NCBI RefSeq assembly: GCF_009711445.1
Contig: NZ_SMMC01000204.1
Location: 1 to 49,017, forward strand
From: Curvivirga aplysinae
Lineage (GTDB): Bacteria; Pseudomonadota; Alphaproteobacteria; UBA8366; Aestuariispiraceae
Length of the DNA: 49,017 nucleotides
Direction of reading: 5' to 3'
Shown piece by piece: positions 8,206 through 15,998 of this stretch (positions are counted from its first letter, which is position 1; each line of letters starts with the position of its first letter). Below the pieces are notes generated by a model. It did not search any database and was not told where the DNA came from. It was given only the letters and a program-made list of their open reading frames with translations. A program made the position numbers and the translations under genes.

Positions 8206-9531
8206 TTAACCCTCCTTGCTTTCTACTTTTTTCACCGATGCCTTTTTCGCAGACGCTTTCTTCACGGCAGATTTCTTAGCGCTACTCTTTTTCGCGCTCG
8301 CCTTTTTAGACGCTGCTTTCTTGGTCGCAGTTTTCTTTGCAGCCTTTTTCGCCGTCGCCTTTTTCGCCGATACCTTCTTAGGCAATGCTGCAGCTATAAG
8401 GCCTTCCAGAACTTCACCACCGCTGCAAACTAACGTACCTTTGATAATCTCATCTTCACGATCCACCGTGAATTTCCCTTCTCCGGCACTCAACATCGGT
8501 GTTAAGAAATTCAATAGATTTTTGGCATAAAGCAGACTGGTACTTTCTGCGACGCGCGATGGCATATTGGCATGTCCGATAATAGAAACGCCATGCGCCT
8601 CAACAACCTTTCCAAACTCACTCAGCGGGCAGTTACCACCTGCCTCCACAGCAAGGTCGACGATGACCGATCCAGCTTTCATAGATTTGACCATATCTTC
8701 ATTGACCAGAACTGGTGCCGGACGGCCCGGGATAAGTGCAGTCGCAATCACGATATCCTGTTTGGCAATTGTTTCTGCCACAAGTGCAGCTTGCTTTGCC
8801 TTATATTCATCAGACATCTCTTTGGCATATCCGCCATCTGTTTGGGCCTGTAGGAATTCATCATCTTTCACTGCGACAAATTCAGCGCCAAGGCTATGAA
8901 CTTGTTCTTCGGTCGCCGGACGCACATCAGTGGCACTGACCACCGCGCCTAATCGACGTGCTGTCGCGATAGCTTGAAGCCCAGCTACGCCTACGCCCAT
9001 GACAAAAACTTTTGCCGGCGGCACTGTGCCCGCCGCGGTCATCATCATCGGCATTGCGCGACCATAATGTTCCTGTGCATCAAGGACAGCTTTATATCCT
9101 GCAATATTGGCTTGGGAAGACAAAACATCCATACTTTGGGCACGGCTAATCCGAGGAACCAATTCCATGGCAAATGCCTGAACGCCTTGTTTACTTAGAG
9201 CCTGAATTAAGTCTGACCGTGTTAACGCGTTTAGAATACAGATAAGGCTTTGCCCTTGGTTTAGTAACTTTAACTCATCTGTGCCTTCGTCCGCCATCAT
9301 TGGGGCTTGGACTTTTAAAACAATATCTGCCCCTTTGGTTGTGCTTGATGCATCTTTGGCGATGCTTGCACCTGCATCTTTAAACACTTGATCAGATATT
9401 TTTGCGCCTTCACCAGCGCCTGTTTCTATGATTACATTTGCCCCCATCTGCACAAGTTTTTTGACAGATTCAGGCGAAGCCGCGACACGCTTTTCATGAG
9501 CGCGCCGTTCTTTCAACACGGCGATTTTCAT
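8206..9531 (-). CDS. pntAA: NAD(P) transhydrogenase subunit alpha part 1 PntAA with lysine-rich C-terminal tail
   Basis: 441 residues from the ATG at 9531, chosen because AAGGGAAG precedes it; the frame is open to a TTG at 9549. It is the peripheral NAD(H)-binding domain d[11 protein letters not shown] at the start, alanine-dehydrogenase-like fold, [20 protein letters not shown] dinucleotide-binding loop, and [16 protein letters not shown]. The conserved domain ends near residue 384, the full length I recall for R. rubrum PntAA. The last 57 residues are an added tail of KK pairs spaced mostly by three residues ([16 protein letters not shown] and so on), like histone H1 or PhaF-type tails. First gene of the pnt operon. 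Confidence 0.95.
   Translation of the reverse strand: MKIAVLKERRAHEKRVAASPESVKKLVQMGANVIIETGAGEGAKISDQVFKDAGASIAKDASSTTKGADIVLKVQAPMMADEGTDELKLLNQGQSLICILNALTRSDLIQALSKQGVQAFAMELVPRISRAQSMDVLSSQANIAGYKAVLDAQEHYGRAMPMMMTAAGTVPPAKVFVMGVGVAGLQAIATARRLGAVVSATDVRPATEEQVHSLGAEFVAVKDDEFLQAQTDGGYAKEMSDEYKAKQAALVAETIAKQDIVIATALIPGRPAPVLVNEDMVKSMKAGSVIVDLAVEAGGNCPLSEFGKVVEAHGVSIIGHANMPSRVAESTSLLYAKNLLNFLTPMLSAGEGKFTVDREDEIIKGTLVCSGGEVLEGLIAAALPKKVSAKKATAKKAAKKTATKKAASKKASAKKSSAKKSAVKKASAKKASVKKVESKEG
8209..8379 (-). repeat. 15-bp-periodic repeat coding the KKxxx tail of PntAA
   Basis: Codes eleven Lys-Lys pairs, mostly at five-residue spacing, with Ala, Ser, Thr and Val between. On the plus strand it reads as repeated TTCTTxxxxGC units. 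Such tracts change length easily by slippage. Confidence 0.8.
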
Positions 9532-9710
9532 CTTACTTCCCTTACTCAACTATTATTTCTTAAGTTATTCTTATCATTCAAAACACATCGTAGCCTAACA
9601 ATGTATATCGTGTCTTTCTAATTTTGCATTTAAACGAATTTTTTTGAGCCTTCACATATTATGAAAAAGAAAATTCACCCCAAATATAATCAAAGAATCA
9701 TGACATATAC

Positions 9711-9721
9711 ATGACTGTCAT
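9711..9721. promoter_or_regulatory. Palindrome upstream of the flavodoxin-fold gene
   Basis: ATGACTGTCAT is a perfect 11-bp palindrome about 45 nt before the start at 9764; a further ATGAC lies at 9700-9704. It could be an operator for a redox-type regulator. Sequence is seen directly; function is a guess. Confidence 0.3.
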
Positions 9722-9763
9722 ACATCTGCTCACATGATTGCATAACAAATAGAAAGAACAACG

Positions 9764-10387
9764 ATGAAATGCCTGTTGGTTACGACCCATCCTTTAACGA
9801 ATAGTCTATGCAAACATTTATCATCCCATGTTGCAGATAAACTTCAAAGCCAAGGACATGAAGTCACCATCGAAGATTTGTATGAACAAAATTTCCAACC
9901 CGCCCTTACTGCAGATGAAAGACGATCTTTCTATGACGATCCATATAACTCTTCGACGGTATCAGATGAAGTCGAAAGATTACTTGAAGCCGAACTTCTA
10001 GTGCTCGTTTTTCCAACATGGTGGTTTTCATTTCCCGCCATGTTAAAAGGTTGGTTTGATCGCGTTTGGGGGCCAGGTATTGCCTATGATCATGCAAGTG
10101 ACTTAGGCCCCATCAGCCCAAGACTTAAAAAATTAAAAGAAGTCGTCGTTGTTACGACTTTAGGTTCCCCATGGTGGGTAGACCGTCTGGTTATGCGCCA
10201 ACCCGTCAAAAAGATACTTAAGCATGGCTTGCTTGGTGCCTGCACAGAAAACTGTCGATTACAATTTCTGTCACTATATGAAAGCGAAAATCTCAATGAA
10301 GGAAAATTAGATGCCTTCAAAACCAAAATTAATAAAGCTTTTCAGAACTTAAAAGAAAAGAGCGACTATGATAGTCGCTCCTTATAA
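9764..10387 (+). CDS. Flavodoxin-fold NAD(P)H oxidoreductase (Flavodoxin_2 / NQO1-KefF family)
   Basis: 207 residues. It begins with the strand-loop MKCLLVTTHPLTNSLCKHL that binds FMN/FAD phosphate, followed by DLYEQNFQPALTADE and the hallmark VLVFPTWWFSFPAMLKGWFD and RVWGPGIAYD of NAD(P)H:quinone reductase-like proteins. These enzymes reduce quinones or other electrophiles by two electrons and often serve in detoxification; the substrate here is unknown. It is divergent from pntAA. Its last codons form the terminator hairpin of the convergent pepF gene. Confidence 0.88.
   Translation: MKCLLVTTHPLTNSLCKHLSSHVADKLQSQGHEVTIEDLYEQNFQPALTADERRSFYDDPYNSSTVSDEVERLLEAELLVLVFPTWWFSFPAMLKGWFDRVWGPGIAYDHASDLGPISPRLKKLKEVVVVTTLGSPWWVDRLVMRQPVKKILKHGLLGACTENCRLQFLSLYESENLNEGKLDAFKTKINKAFQNLKEKSDYDSRSL
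10351..10380 (-). terminator. pepF terminator embedded in the 3' end of the convergent gene
   Basis: GAGCGACT (10360-10367) pairs with AGTCGCTC (10373-10380) around a 5-nt loop. Read on the minus strand it is followed by TTTTCTTTT, a proper U-tract, so it ends pepF transcripts while also coding the final residues of the plus-strand oxidoreductase. Confidence 0.75.
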
Positions 10388-10395
10388 AGTCCTAG

Positions 10396-12177
10396 CTACT
10401 CCATAGCTTCCAGTTGATCAATAAAGTTACTCAGCATGGAAAGACCTTTTTTCCAGAATTCTGGATCAGAGGCATCCAGACCAAATGGTGCTAGAAGCTC
10501 TTTGTGACGCAAACTTCCACCTGCACGCAACATGTCTAGATATTTTTCTGCAAAACCGCTCTCTGCTTGCTCATAAAGTGCATATAGGCTGTTCACTAAG
10601 CAATCCCCAAATGCATAGGCATAAACATAAAATGGCGAATGGATGAAATGCGGAATATAAGCCCAATAATTTCTATAAGCTTCACCAAAGATAAAGGCGT
10701 CTCCTAAGCTTTCTTCCGATACTGCCATCCAGATGTCACAGATTTCTTCGGCGGAGAGTTCGCCATTCTTCCGAGCATCATGTACGCGTTGTTCAAAATC
10801 AAAGAAAGCAATTTGGCGCACCACTGTGTTCAGCATGTCTTCTACTTTAGACGCCAACATGGCTTTTTTCAGCTTTGGATCATCTTCATTGGCAAGCATG
10901 GATTGGAAAGTTAACATTTCCCCAAACACAGATGCGGTTTCCGCCAATGTTAAAGGCGTGTCCGCCATTAAATGCCCCTGTCCACCCGCTAAAACCTGAT
11001 GCACACCATGACCAAGTTCATGGGCCAAGGTCATAACATCGCGTGTTTTACCTTGATAATTCACTAAAAGATATGGATGCGCAGATGGCACCGTTGGATG
11101 GGCAAATGCACCGGGCGCTTTGCCAGCGCGCACCTCTGCATCAATCCAGTTTTTATCAAAGAAAACCTGACCAATATCCGCAAGGTCATCTGAAAAACGG
11201 CCATAGGCTTGAAGGACCGTATCACGCGCCTCTGTCCATGGGATTTCACGATCATCTTCTTCGGGCAATGGTGCCATGCGATCCCAGAAGTTTAGTTTAT
11301 CAACGCCTAACCATTTGGCTTTTAATTTGTAATAACGATGAGAAAGAGACGGATAGGATTCTTTAACAGCCGCCACTAATGCATCGACAACTTCGTCTTC
11401 TACATAGTTGGACAAATTGCGACTGGATACAGGGCGTTCAAATCCGCGCCATTCATCTTCCATTGCTTTGTCTTTTGCCAAAGTATTCGTGATATGGCTA
11501 AACAGACTGATATTATTGCCAAATACAGTACCTAAAGACTCCGCGGCTTCTTTGCGTATCTCTTCGCGCGGGTCACTCATCTTATGTAGGATTTCCGCAT
11601 TGGTGACTTCTTCACCTTGAAAGGGAAATTTCAAACTCGCCAATGTTTCATCAAAAAGGCGTACCCAAGCGGAACGGCCCGTTAAGGATTTTTCATGCAA
11701 AATACGTTCTTGATCTTCTGGTAATTGATGTTCGCGAAAAGCACGCACATCACGAAGCCATGGCTGATAATGAGAAAGTTTTTCACTATCCGAAATAGAT
11801 TTTCCCAAGGCCTCTTCTTCAATCAAGTTCAATTCCAGCGAAAAGAATAAAACAATCGTGGAAATAGCTGTAATACGTTCCTGTGCGTCCTGGAAAAAAC
11901 GGGTCACATCCGCATCCCCCATATCACCCGCATAAACCAAATATGCATAGCTCATAAGGCGTGACAGTTTTTCATCCAGCTCTTCATAGGCCACGATAGC
12001 CGTTGCCAAAGCATCACCATCTAAATCCGCAATTTTGCCACGATATTCTTGCGCAAAAGATTCCGCTAAAATCTGGGATTTTTCCATATCATCTTTAAAA
12101 ACATTTGAATCCGGTGCCGGATATAAATCTGTTAAATCCCAGTTCGGCAAATCCATTGCAACGTCAGCCATTGACAT
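10396..12177 (-). CDS. pepF: M3 family oligoendopeptidase PepF
   Basis: 593 residues from the ATG at 12177, chosen because GAAAGGAAAA precedes it; the frame extends to 12219 without a site. A zinc metallopeptidase of the thimet/oligoendopeptidase F group that cuts short cytoplasmic peptides. The zinc motif is HELGH at residues 386-390 within MTLAHELGHGVHQVL, with the third-ligand helix in TPLTLAETASVFGE. The C-terminal YVYAYAFGDCLVNSLYALYE is typical of PepF. Length matches the family. Single-gene unit with its own terminator, convergent with the flavodoxin-fold gene and divergent from the acyl-CoA ligase. Confidence 0.95.
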   Translation of the reverse strand: MSMADVAMDLPNWDLTDLYPAPDSNVFKDDMEKSQILAESFAQEYRGKIADLDGDALATAIVAYEELDEKLSRLMSYAYLVYAGDMGDADVTRFFQDAQERITAISTIVLFFSLELNLIEEEALGKSISDSEKLSHYQPWLRDVRAFREHQLPEDQERILHEKSLTGRSAWVRLFDETLASLKFPFQGEEVTNAEILHKMSDPREEIRKEAAESLGTVFGNNISLFSHITNTLAKDKAMEDEWRGFERPVSSRNLSNYVEDEVVDALVAAVKESYPSLSHRYYKLKAKWLGVDKLNFWDRMAPLPEEDDREIPWTEARDTVLQAYGRFSDDLADIGQVFFDKNWIDAEVRAGKAPGAFAHPTVPSAHPYLLVNYQGKTRDVMTLAHELGHGVHQVLAGGQGHLMADTPLTLAETASVFGEMLTFQSMLANEDDPKLKKAMLASKVEDMLNTVVRQIAFFDFEQRVHDARKNGELSAEEICDIWMAVSEESLGDAFIFGEAYRNYWAYIPHFIHSPFYVYAYAFGDCLVNSLYALYEQAESGFAEKYLDMLRAGGSLRHKELLAPFGLDASDPEFWKKGLSMLSNFIDQLEAME

Positions 12178-12383
12178 TTTTCCTTTCAGACAGGCTTTAA
12201 ATTTATTTCTACCTTCCATATGTAGTGATTCAACAAATCAACGTCCAGTGACTTTTTCCAACTTCTTTTCCAAATTAAGGGCTGAAAATAGGGAATTATT
12301 GGGATTGATAGGCAGCTTGCGAAAAAGCTATACTGCTGCAAAAGCATGATAATAAATCAAGAACCACAATAGGGATTACAAAC

Positions 12384-14177
12384 GTGAAAGACCTCACCGC
12401 CGCCAAGCAATATGACGACGCCTTAAACCTGCCTTCCTTATTTTTCGATAAAGCCGACGAAATGGCAGATACACCGTTCCTTTGGTCAAAGAATAACGCA
12501 AAACGTATCTGGGAAAGTATGAGTTGGCCGCAAGTTGCGCGTGATGTGCAAAACCTCGCTAAAGGTCTGGAAGCACAGGGAGTTAAAGCGGGTGATCGCG
12601 TTCTACTTTTGTCAGAAAATCGTCCGGAATGGTTAATTGCCGATATCGCTATTATGTGCCTTGGGGCAATTACAGTTCCCTCTTATACAACGAATACAAC
12701 AGAAAATCATTTACATGTGATTAATGATAGTGGTGCCAAGGTTGCTATCGTTTCTACTGATGCTTTATTGCAAAAATTTGTACCTGCGGCAGCTGCGTCT
12801 GAATGCAACATGATTATAAGCATTGAAAAACCAAGCAAAAAGCCAGCCCAAGGATTGCAGGTTAAAAACTGGCAGGCTGTCCTCAGTGAAGGGCGGAAAA
12901 TTGACTCTGATATCCGTGAACGCGCAAAAAACCTAAAACGTTCTGACACATGCTGTATCATTTATACTTCCGGCACAGGCGGTGTACCAGCTGGTGTAAT
13001 GCTGTCTCACGGCGCGATTATTTGTAACTGTAAAGGGGCACATGATGCCTTAGCAGAACTACCAAATTTTGGGAAAGAACAAGAAGTTTTCTTAAGCTTC
13101 CTGCCTCTTAGTCATTCCTATGAACATACGGCTGGTCAATTTTTCCCAGTTGGGGCTGGTGCGCAAATTTACTATGCCGAAGGTATCGATAAACTATTGA
13201 ATAACCTAGCGGAAGTACAACCAACAATCATGACTGCTGTACCACGTTTATATGAGAATATCCGTGGTAAAGTTCTACGTAATGCAGAGAAAACAGGCGG
13301 CTTAAAAGAAAAGCTATTGATGAACGCTTTGGAACTTGGCGCGCGTCACTATGAAGCCCCAAAATCAATGAGCCTTGGCCAGAAACTATTTAATATCTTG
13401 CTGGACAAACTGGTTCGCAAAAAAGTGCAAGCACGCTTTGGAGGACGTTTAAAAGCCTTTGTATCCGGTGGTGCGCCTTTGAATTATGATGTAGGCCTCT
13501 TCTTTATTGCACTTGGCTTACGTGTGTTACAAGGGTATGGACAAACTGAAACCGCACCTGTGGTTAGCGTGAACCGCCCTGTTAAAAACAAACTTCGTAC
13601 AGTCGGTCCTGCCCTGGTCGATGTAGATATTAAAATCGCTGAAGATGGTGAAATCTTGATTGGTGGTGAACTTTGCATGAATGGTTACTGGAACAACCCA
13701 GAAAAAACCGCCAGCGCAATGAAAAATGGCTGGGTTCATACAGGGGATATAGGAAGGCTAGATGAAGATGGCTATCTGATGATTACAGATCGTAAGAAGG
13801 ATATCATTGTCAATTCAGGTGGTGACAACCTTTCCCCTCAACGTGTTGAAGGCATTATCTGTTTAGAAAATGAAATCGCACAATGTATGGTATATGGCGA
13901 TCGCCGCCCGCATCTGGTAGCAACAATAGTTCCAGATTTTGAAGCTTTATCCGAAAAAGGTATTGATACAAATGATGATGAAGCGGTTAACAATGCCATC
14001 AAAGCCGCAATCACGAGAGCCAATAATGAGCTTTCTGTGATCGAAAAGGTGCGTAAATTTATATTGATCAAAGAAGCATTCAGCGTTGAAAACGCAATGA
14101 TGACACCTTCCATGAAAATACGTAGACATGTCATTGTTGAAAATTACGGTGAAGAATTGGAAGCACTCTATTCTTAA
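12384..14177 (+). CDS. Long-chain fatty acid-CoA ligase (AMP-dependent synthetase)
   Basis: 597 residues from a GTG start with TAGGGA just upstream. An ANL-superfamily enzyme of the FadD15/long-chain type that adenylates a fatty acid and transfers it to CoA. Visible motifs: the P-loop YTSGTGGVPAGVMLSH, LPLSHSYEHTAGQ, VLQGYGQTETAPV (A5-type), GWVHTGDIGRLDEDGY and DRKKDIIVNSGGDNLSPQRVE, and the C-terminal catalytic Lys region MTPSMKIRR. The P-loop residue usually Lys or Arg (PKG) is Ala here. The residue is not the catalytic lysine, so activity is still expected. Followed 37 nt later by the OsmC gene, probably co-transcribed. Confidence 0.92.
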   Translation: MKDLTAAKQYDDALNLPSLFFDKADEMADTPFLWSKNNAKRIWESMSWPQVARDVQNLAKGLEAQGVKAGDRVLLLSENRPEWLIADIAIMCLGAITVPSYTTNTTENHLHVINDSGAKVAIVSTDALLQKFVPAAAASECNMIISIEKPSKKPAQGLQVKNWQAVLSEGRKIDSDIRERAKNLKRSDTCCIIYTSGTGGVPAGVMLSHGAIICNCKGAHDALAELPNFGKEQEVFLSFLPLSHSYEHTAGQFFPVGAGAQIYYAEGIDKLLNNLAEVQPTIMTAVPRLYENIRGKVLRNAEKTGGLKEKLLMNALELGARHYEAPKSMSLGQKLFNILLDKLVRKKVQARFGGRLKAFVSGGAPLNYDVGLFFIALGLRVLQGYGQTETAPVVSVNRPVKNKLRTVGPALVDVDIKIAEDGEILIGGELCMNGYWNNPEKTASAMKNGWVHTGDIGRLDEDGYLMITDRKKDIIVNSGGDNLSPQRVEGIICLENEIAQCMVYGDRRPHLVATIVPDFEALSEKGIDTNDDEAVNNAIKAAITRANNELSVIEKVRKFILIKEAFSVENAMMTPSMKIRRHVIVENYGEELEALYS

Positions 14178-14214
14178 CGCGCAAATCTCTTTTGCGTAAC
14201 TAAACGAGGAAAAA

Positions 14215-14637
14215 ATGAATACACGAGTTAAATGGGTTGAAGGACAACGTTTCGTCGGCAGTGCCGATAGTGGTCATTCTATTGTAATTGATGCATCTGA
14301 TGACACTACAGCACATGGCAAAACAGCCCTAAGCCCTATGCAATTAATCTTGATGGGTGTGGGGGGCTGTTCCGGTATTGATGTATTACATATCTTACAA
14401 CGCGGTCGTGAGAATGTTACAGATTGTGTGGTCGAAGTAGATGGCACACGTGCTGATACAGACCCAAAAGTGTTTACCGATATACATATGACTTACATTG
14501 TCACTGGTAAAAATCTGGACCCAGCAAAAGTGGATCGTGCCGTGAAGCTTTCTGGTGAAAAATATTGTTCAGCTAGTGTGATGCTTGGACAAGTTGCTAA
14601 CATCACCAAAGAAATTAAGATCATCGAAGCAGAATAA
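14215..14637 (+). CDS. OsmC family protein
   Basis: 140 residues. It has both cysteines of the OsmC/Ohr peroxidase fold: Cys52 in MGVGGCSGIDVLHIL and Cys118 in GEKYCSASVML. Sequence is closest in style to the YhfA-like OsmC group and not to Ohr proper. Likely a thiol-dependent reduction of organic hydroperoxides, which is inferred from family. GAGGAAAAA precedes the ATG. It ends at a strong hairpin and probably shares a transcript with the acyl-CoA ligase upstream. Confidence 0.92.
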   Translation: MNTRVKWVEGQRFVGSADSGHSIVIDASDDTTAHGKTALSPMQLILMGVGGCSGIDVLHILQRGRENVTDCVVEVDGTRADTDPKVFTDIHMTYIVTGKNLDPAKVDRAVKLSGEKYCSASVMLGQVANITKEIKIIEAE

Positions 14638-14641
14638 ATAT

Positions 14642-14676
14642 AAAAAGGCCGGAAATTTCTTCCGGCCTTTTCTTTA
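14642..14676. terminator. Intrinsic terminator after osmC-like gene
   Basis: AAAAGGCCGGAA pairs with TTCCGGCCTTTT across a short AT loop, followed by CTTT. Symmetric A/T flanks let it work for the convergent epimerase gene too. Confidence 0.88.
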
Positions 14677-14699
14677 GATCATATGGTATCAAGCTTTGT

Positions 14700-15686
14700 T
14701 TATTCGATACCGTAAAATTCTTTATACCAATTCACAAAATTAGGTATACCGACAGAAATCGGCGTCGTTGGTTCATATCCAAAATCATTACGCATTGGAT
14801 CAATATCTGCAAATGATTCAGTCACATCACCAGGCTGCATCGGTTGGAAATCACAATTTGCTTTTCGACCTGTAGCTTCTTCTAAAATACCAATCATGTC
14901 CATTAGCTGTTCAGGTTTGTTGTTACCGATGTTGTAAACCCGTGCCGGTGCCTGCTCACTATTATCTTCAGGTGGATTATCCAAACAATTAATAACACCG
15001 GTGACGATATCATCCACATAGGTAAAATCACGTTTCATTTCACCATTATTAAATACAGGGATAGACTCCCCGTTAAACATTTTTTTAGTGAAAATCCAAG
15101 CTGCCATATCTGGACGCCCCCATGGACCGTATACGGTAAAGAAGCGCAAGCCCGTCATCGGAATTCTGAAGAGATGCGCATATGTATGGCTCATCAATTC
15201 GTCAGATTTCTTTGTCGCTGCATACAGAGAGATTGGTGTCTCAGTTAAATCATCTGTAGAAGATGGTTTTTTCTTGTTGCCGCCATATACACTTGAGGAA
15301 GATGCATAAACCATATGTTTTATGCCACCTTCTTTGTGACGAGCTAATTCCATGACATTCAAATGCCCAAGCACATTGGTTTGAATATAAGCATGTGGGT
15401 TTTCTAGAGAATAACGTACACCTGCTTGTGCAGCTAAGTGAATAATTCGATCGATATCCGGACGTGCCTCAACAACCTTTTTTAAACCTTCCTGATCGGC
15501 AAGGTCTACTTTGAAAAACTCAAAATTCTCATTTTCCTGAAGACGGTCACGGCGTGCATATTTCAGATTTACATCATAGTAATCATTCAGATTATCAATA
15601 CCTACAACCTTTTCACCGCGTGACATAAGTCGCATACTTGTGTGCATACCAATAAAGCCTGCAGCGCCTGTTACCAATACAGTCAT
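14700..15686 (-). CDS. NAD-dependent sugar-nucleotide epimerase (UDP-glucuronate 4-epimerase-like)
   Basis: 328 residues, an extended short-chain dehydrogenase. It shows the NAD-binding GAAGFIG at residues 7-13, VGIDNLNDYYDVNLK (typical of the UDP-glucuronate 4-epimerase group), HLAAQAGVRYSL, the catalytic pair Tyr155/Lys159 in SLYAATKKSDE, and GLRFFTVYGPWGRPDMA. It likely interconverts UDP-glucuronate and UDP-galacturonate for surface polysaccharide; exact substrate is inferred. CAGGAATTT lies before the ATG. No other polysaccharide gene adjoins it, so it is a stand-alone unit. Confidence 0.9.
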   Translation of the reverse strand: MTVLVTGAAGFIGMHTSMRLMSRGEKVVGIDNLNDYYDVNLKYARRDRLQENENFEFFKVDLADQEGLKKVVEARPDIDRIIHLAAQAGVRYSLENPHAYIQTNVLGHLNVMELARHKEGGIKHMVYASSSSVYGGNKKKPSSTDDLTETPISLYAATKKSDELMSHTYAHLFRIPMTGLRFFTVYGPWGRPDMAAWIFTKKMFNGESIPVFNNGEMKRDFTYVDDIVTGVINCLDNPPEDNSEQAPARVYNIGNNKPEQLMDMIGILEEATGRKANCDFQPMQPGDVTESFADIDPMRNDFGYEPTTPISVGIPNFVNWYKEFYGIE

Positions 15687-15998
15687 GTTTAAATTCCTGA
15701 TTTAAAATCGTGGATTTGAAGGGTCACGAAAAAGATATTTCCAATTACGCAACGGTATAGCGTATAATTTCCTAGAAGATCAAGAAGTCCCTTTTAATTA
15801 GATTCTTCGTAAGTAATAAAACAATCAAAATGAGTAATAAAATTACTTGCAATTTAGGTCAGTAATGCTAACCTATATAGAAGCTAAAGAAGTTTAAGGA
15901 TCGCCTTTTCCGGCAGAAGATATAAGAAAATCAATAAAATCATATCTTCCTAAAAGATGCTGCGAATAGGCAATAGACCTATGGTCGGGAGAGAAATT
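15687..15998. other. Intergenic region with repeated AGTAAT motif
   Basis: About 310 bp between divergent genes, no gene seen. AGTAAT occurs at 15812-15817, 15833-15838 and 15861-15866, and inverted as ATTACT at 15842-15847. AAGTAAT (15811-15817) and ATTACTT (15842-15848) form an inverted repeat. Such clustering suggests binding sites controlling the oxidoreductase gene. Confidence 0.4.

Noticed and set aside
8216-8530. Plus-strand ORF of Phe/Ala-rich sequence opposite the PntAA tail
   Set aside because: It is the antisense reading of the lysine-rich repeat and has no RBS or independent coding evidence.
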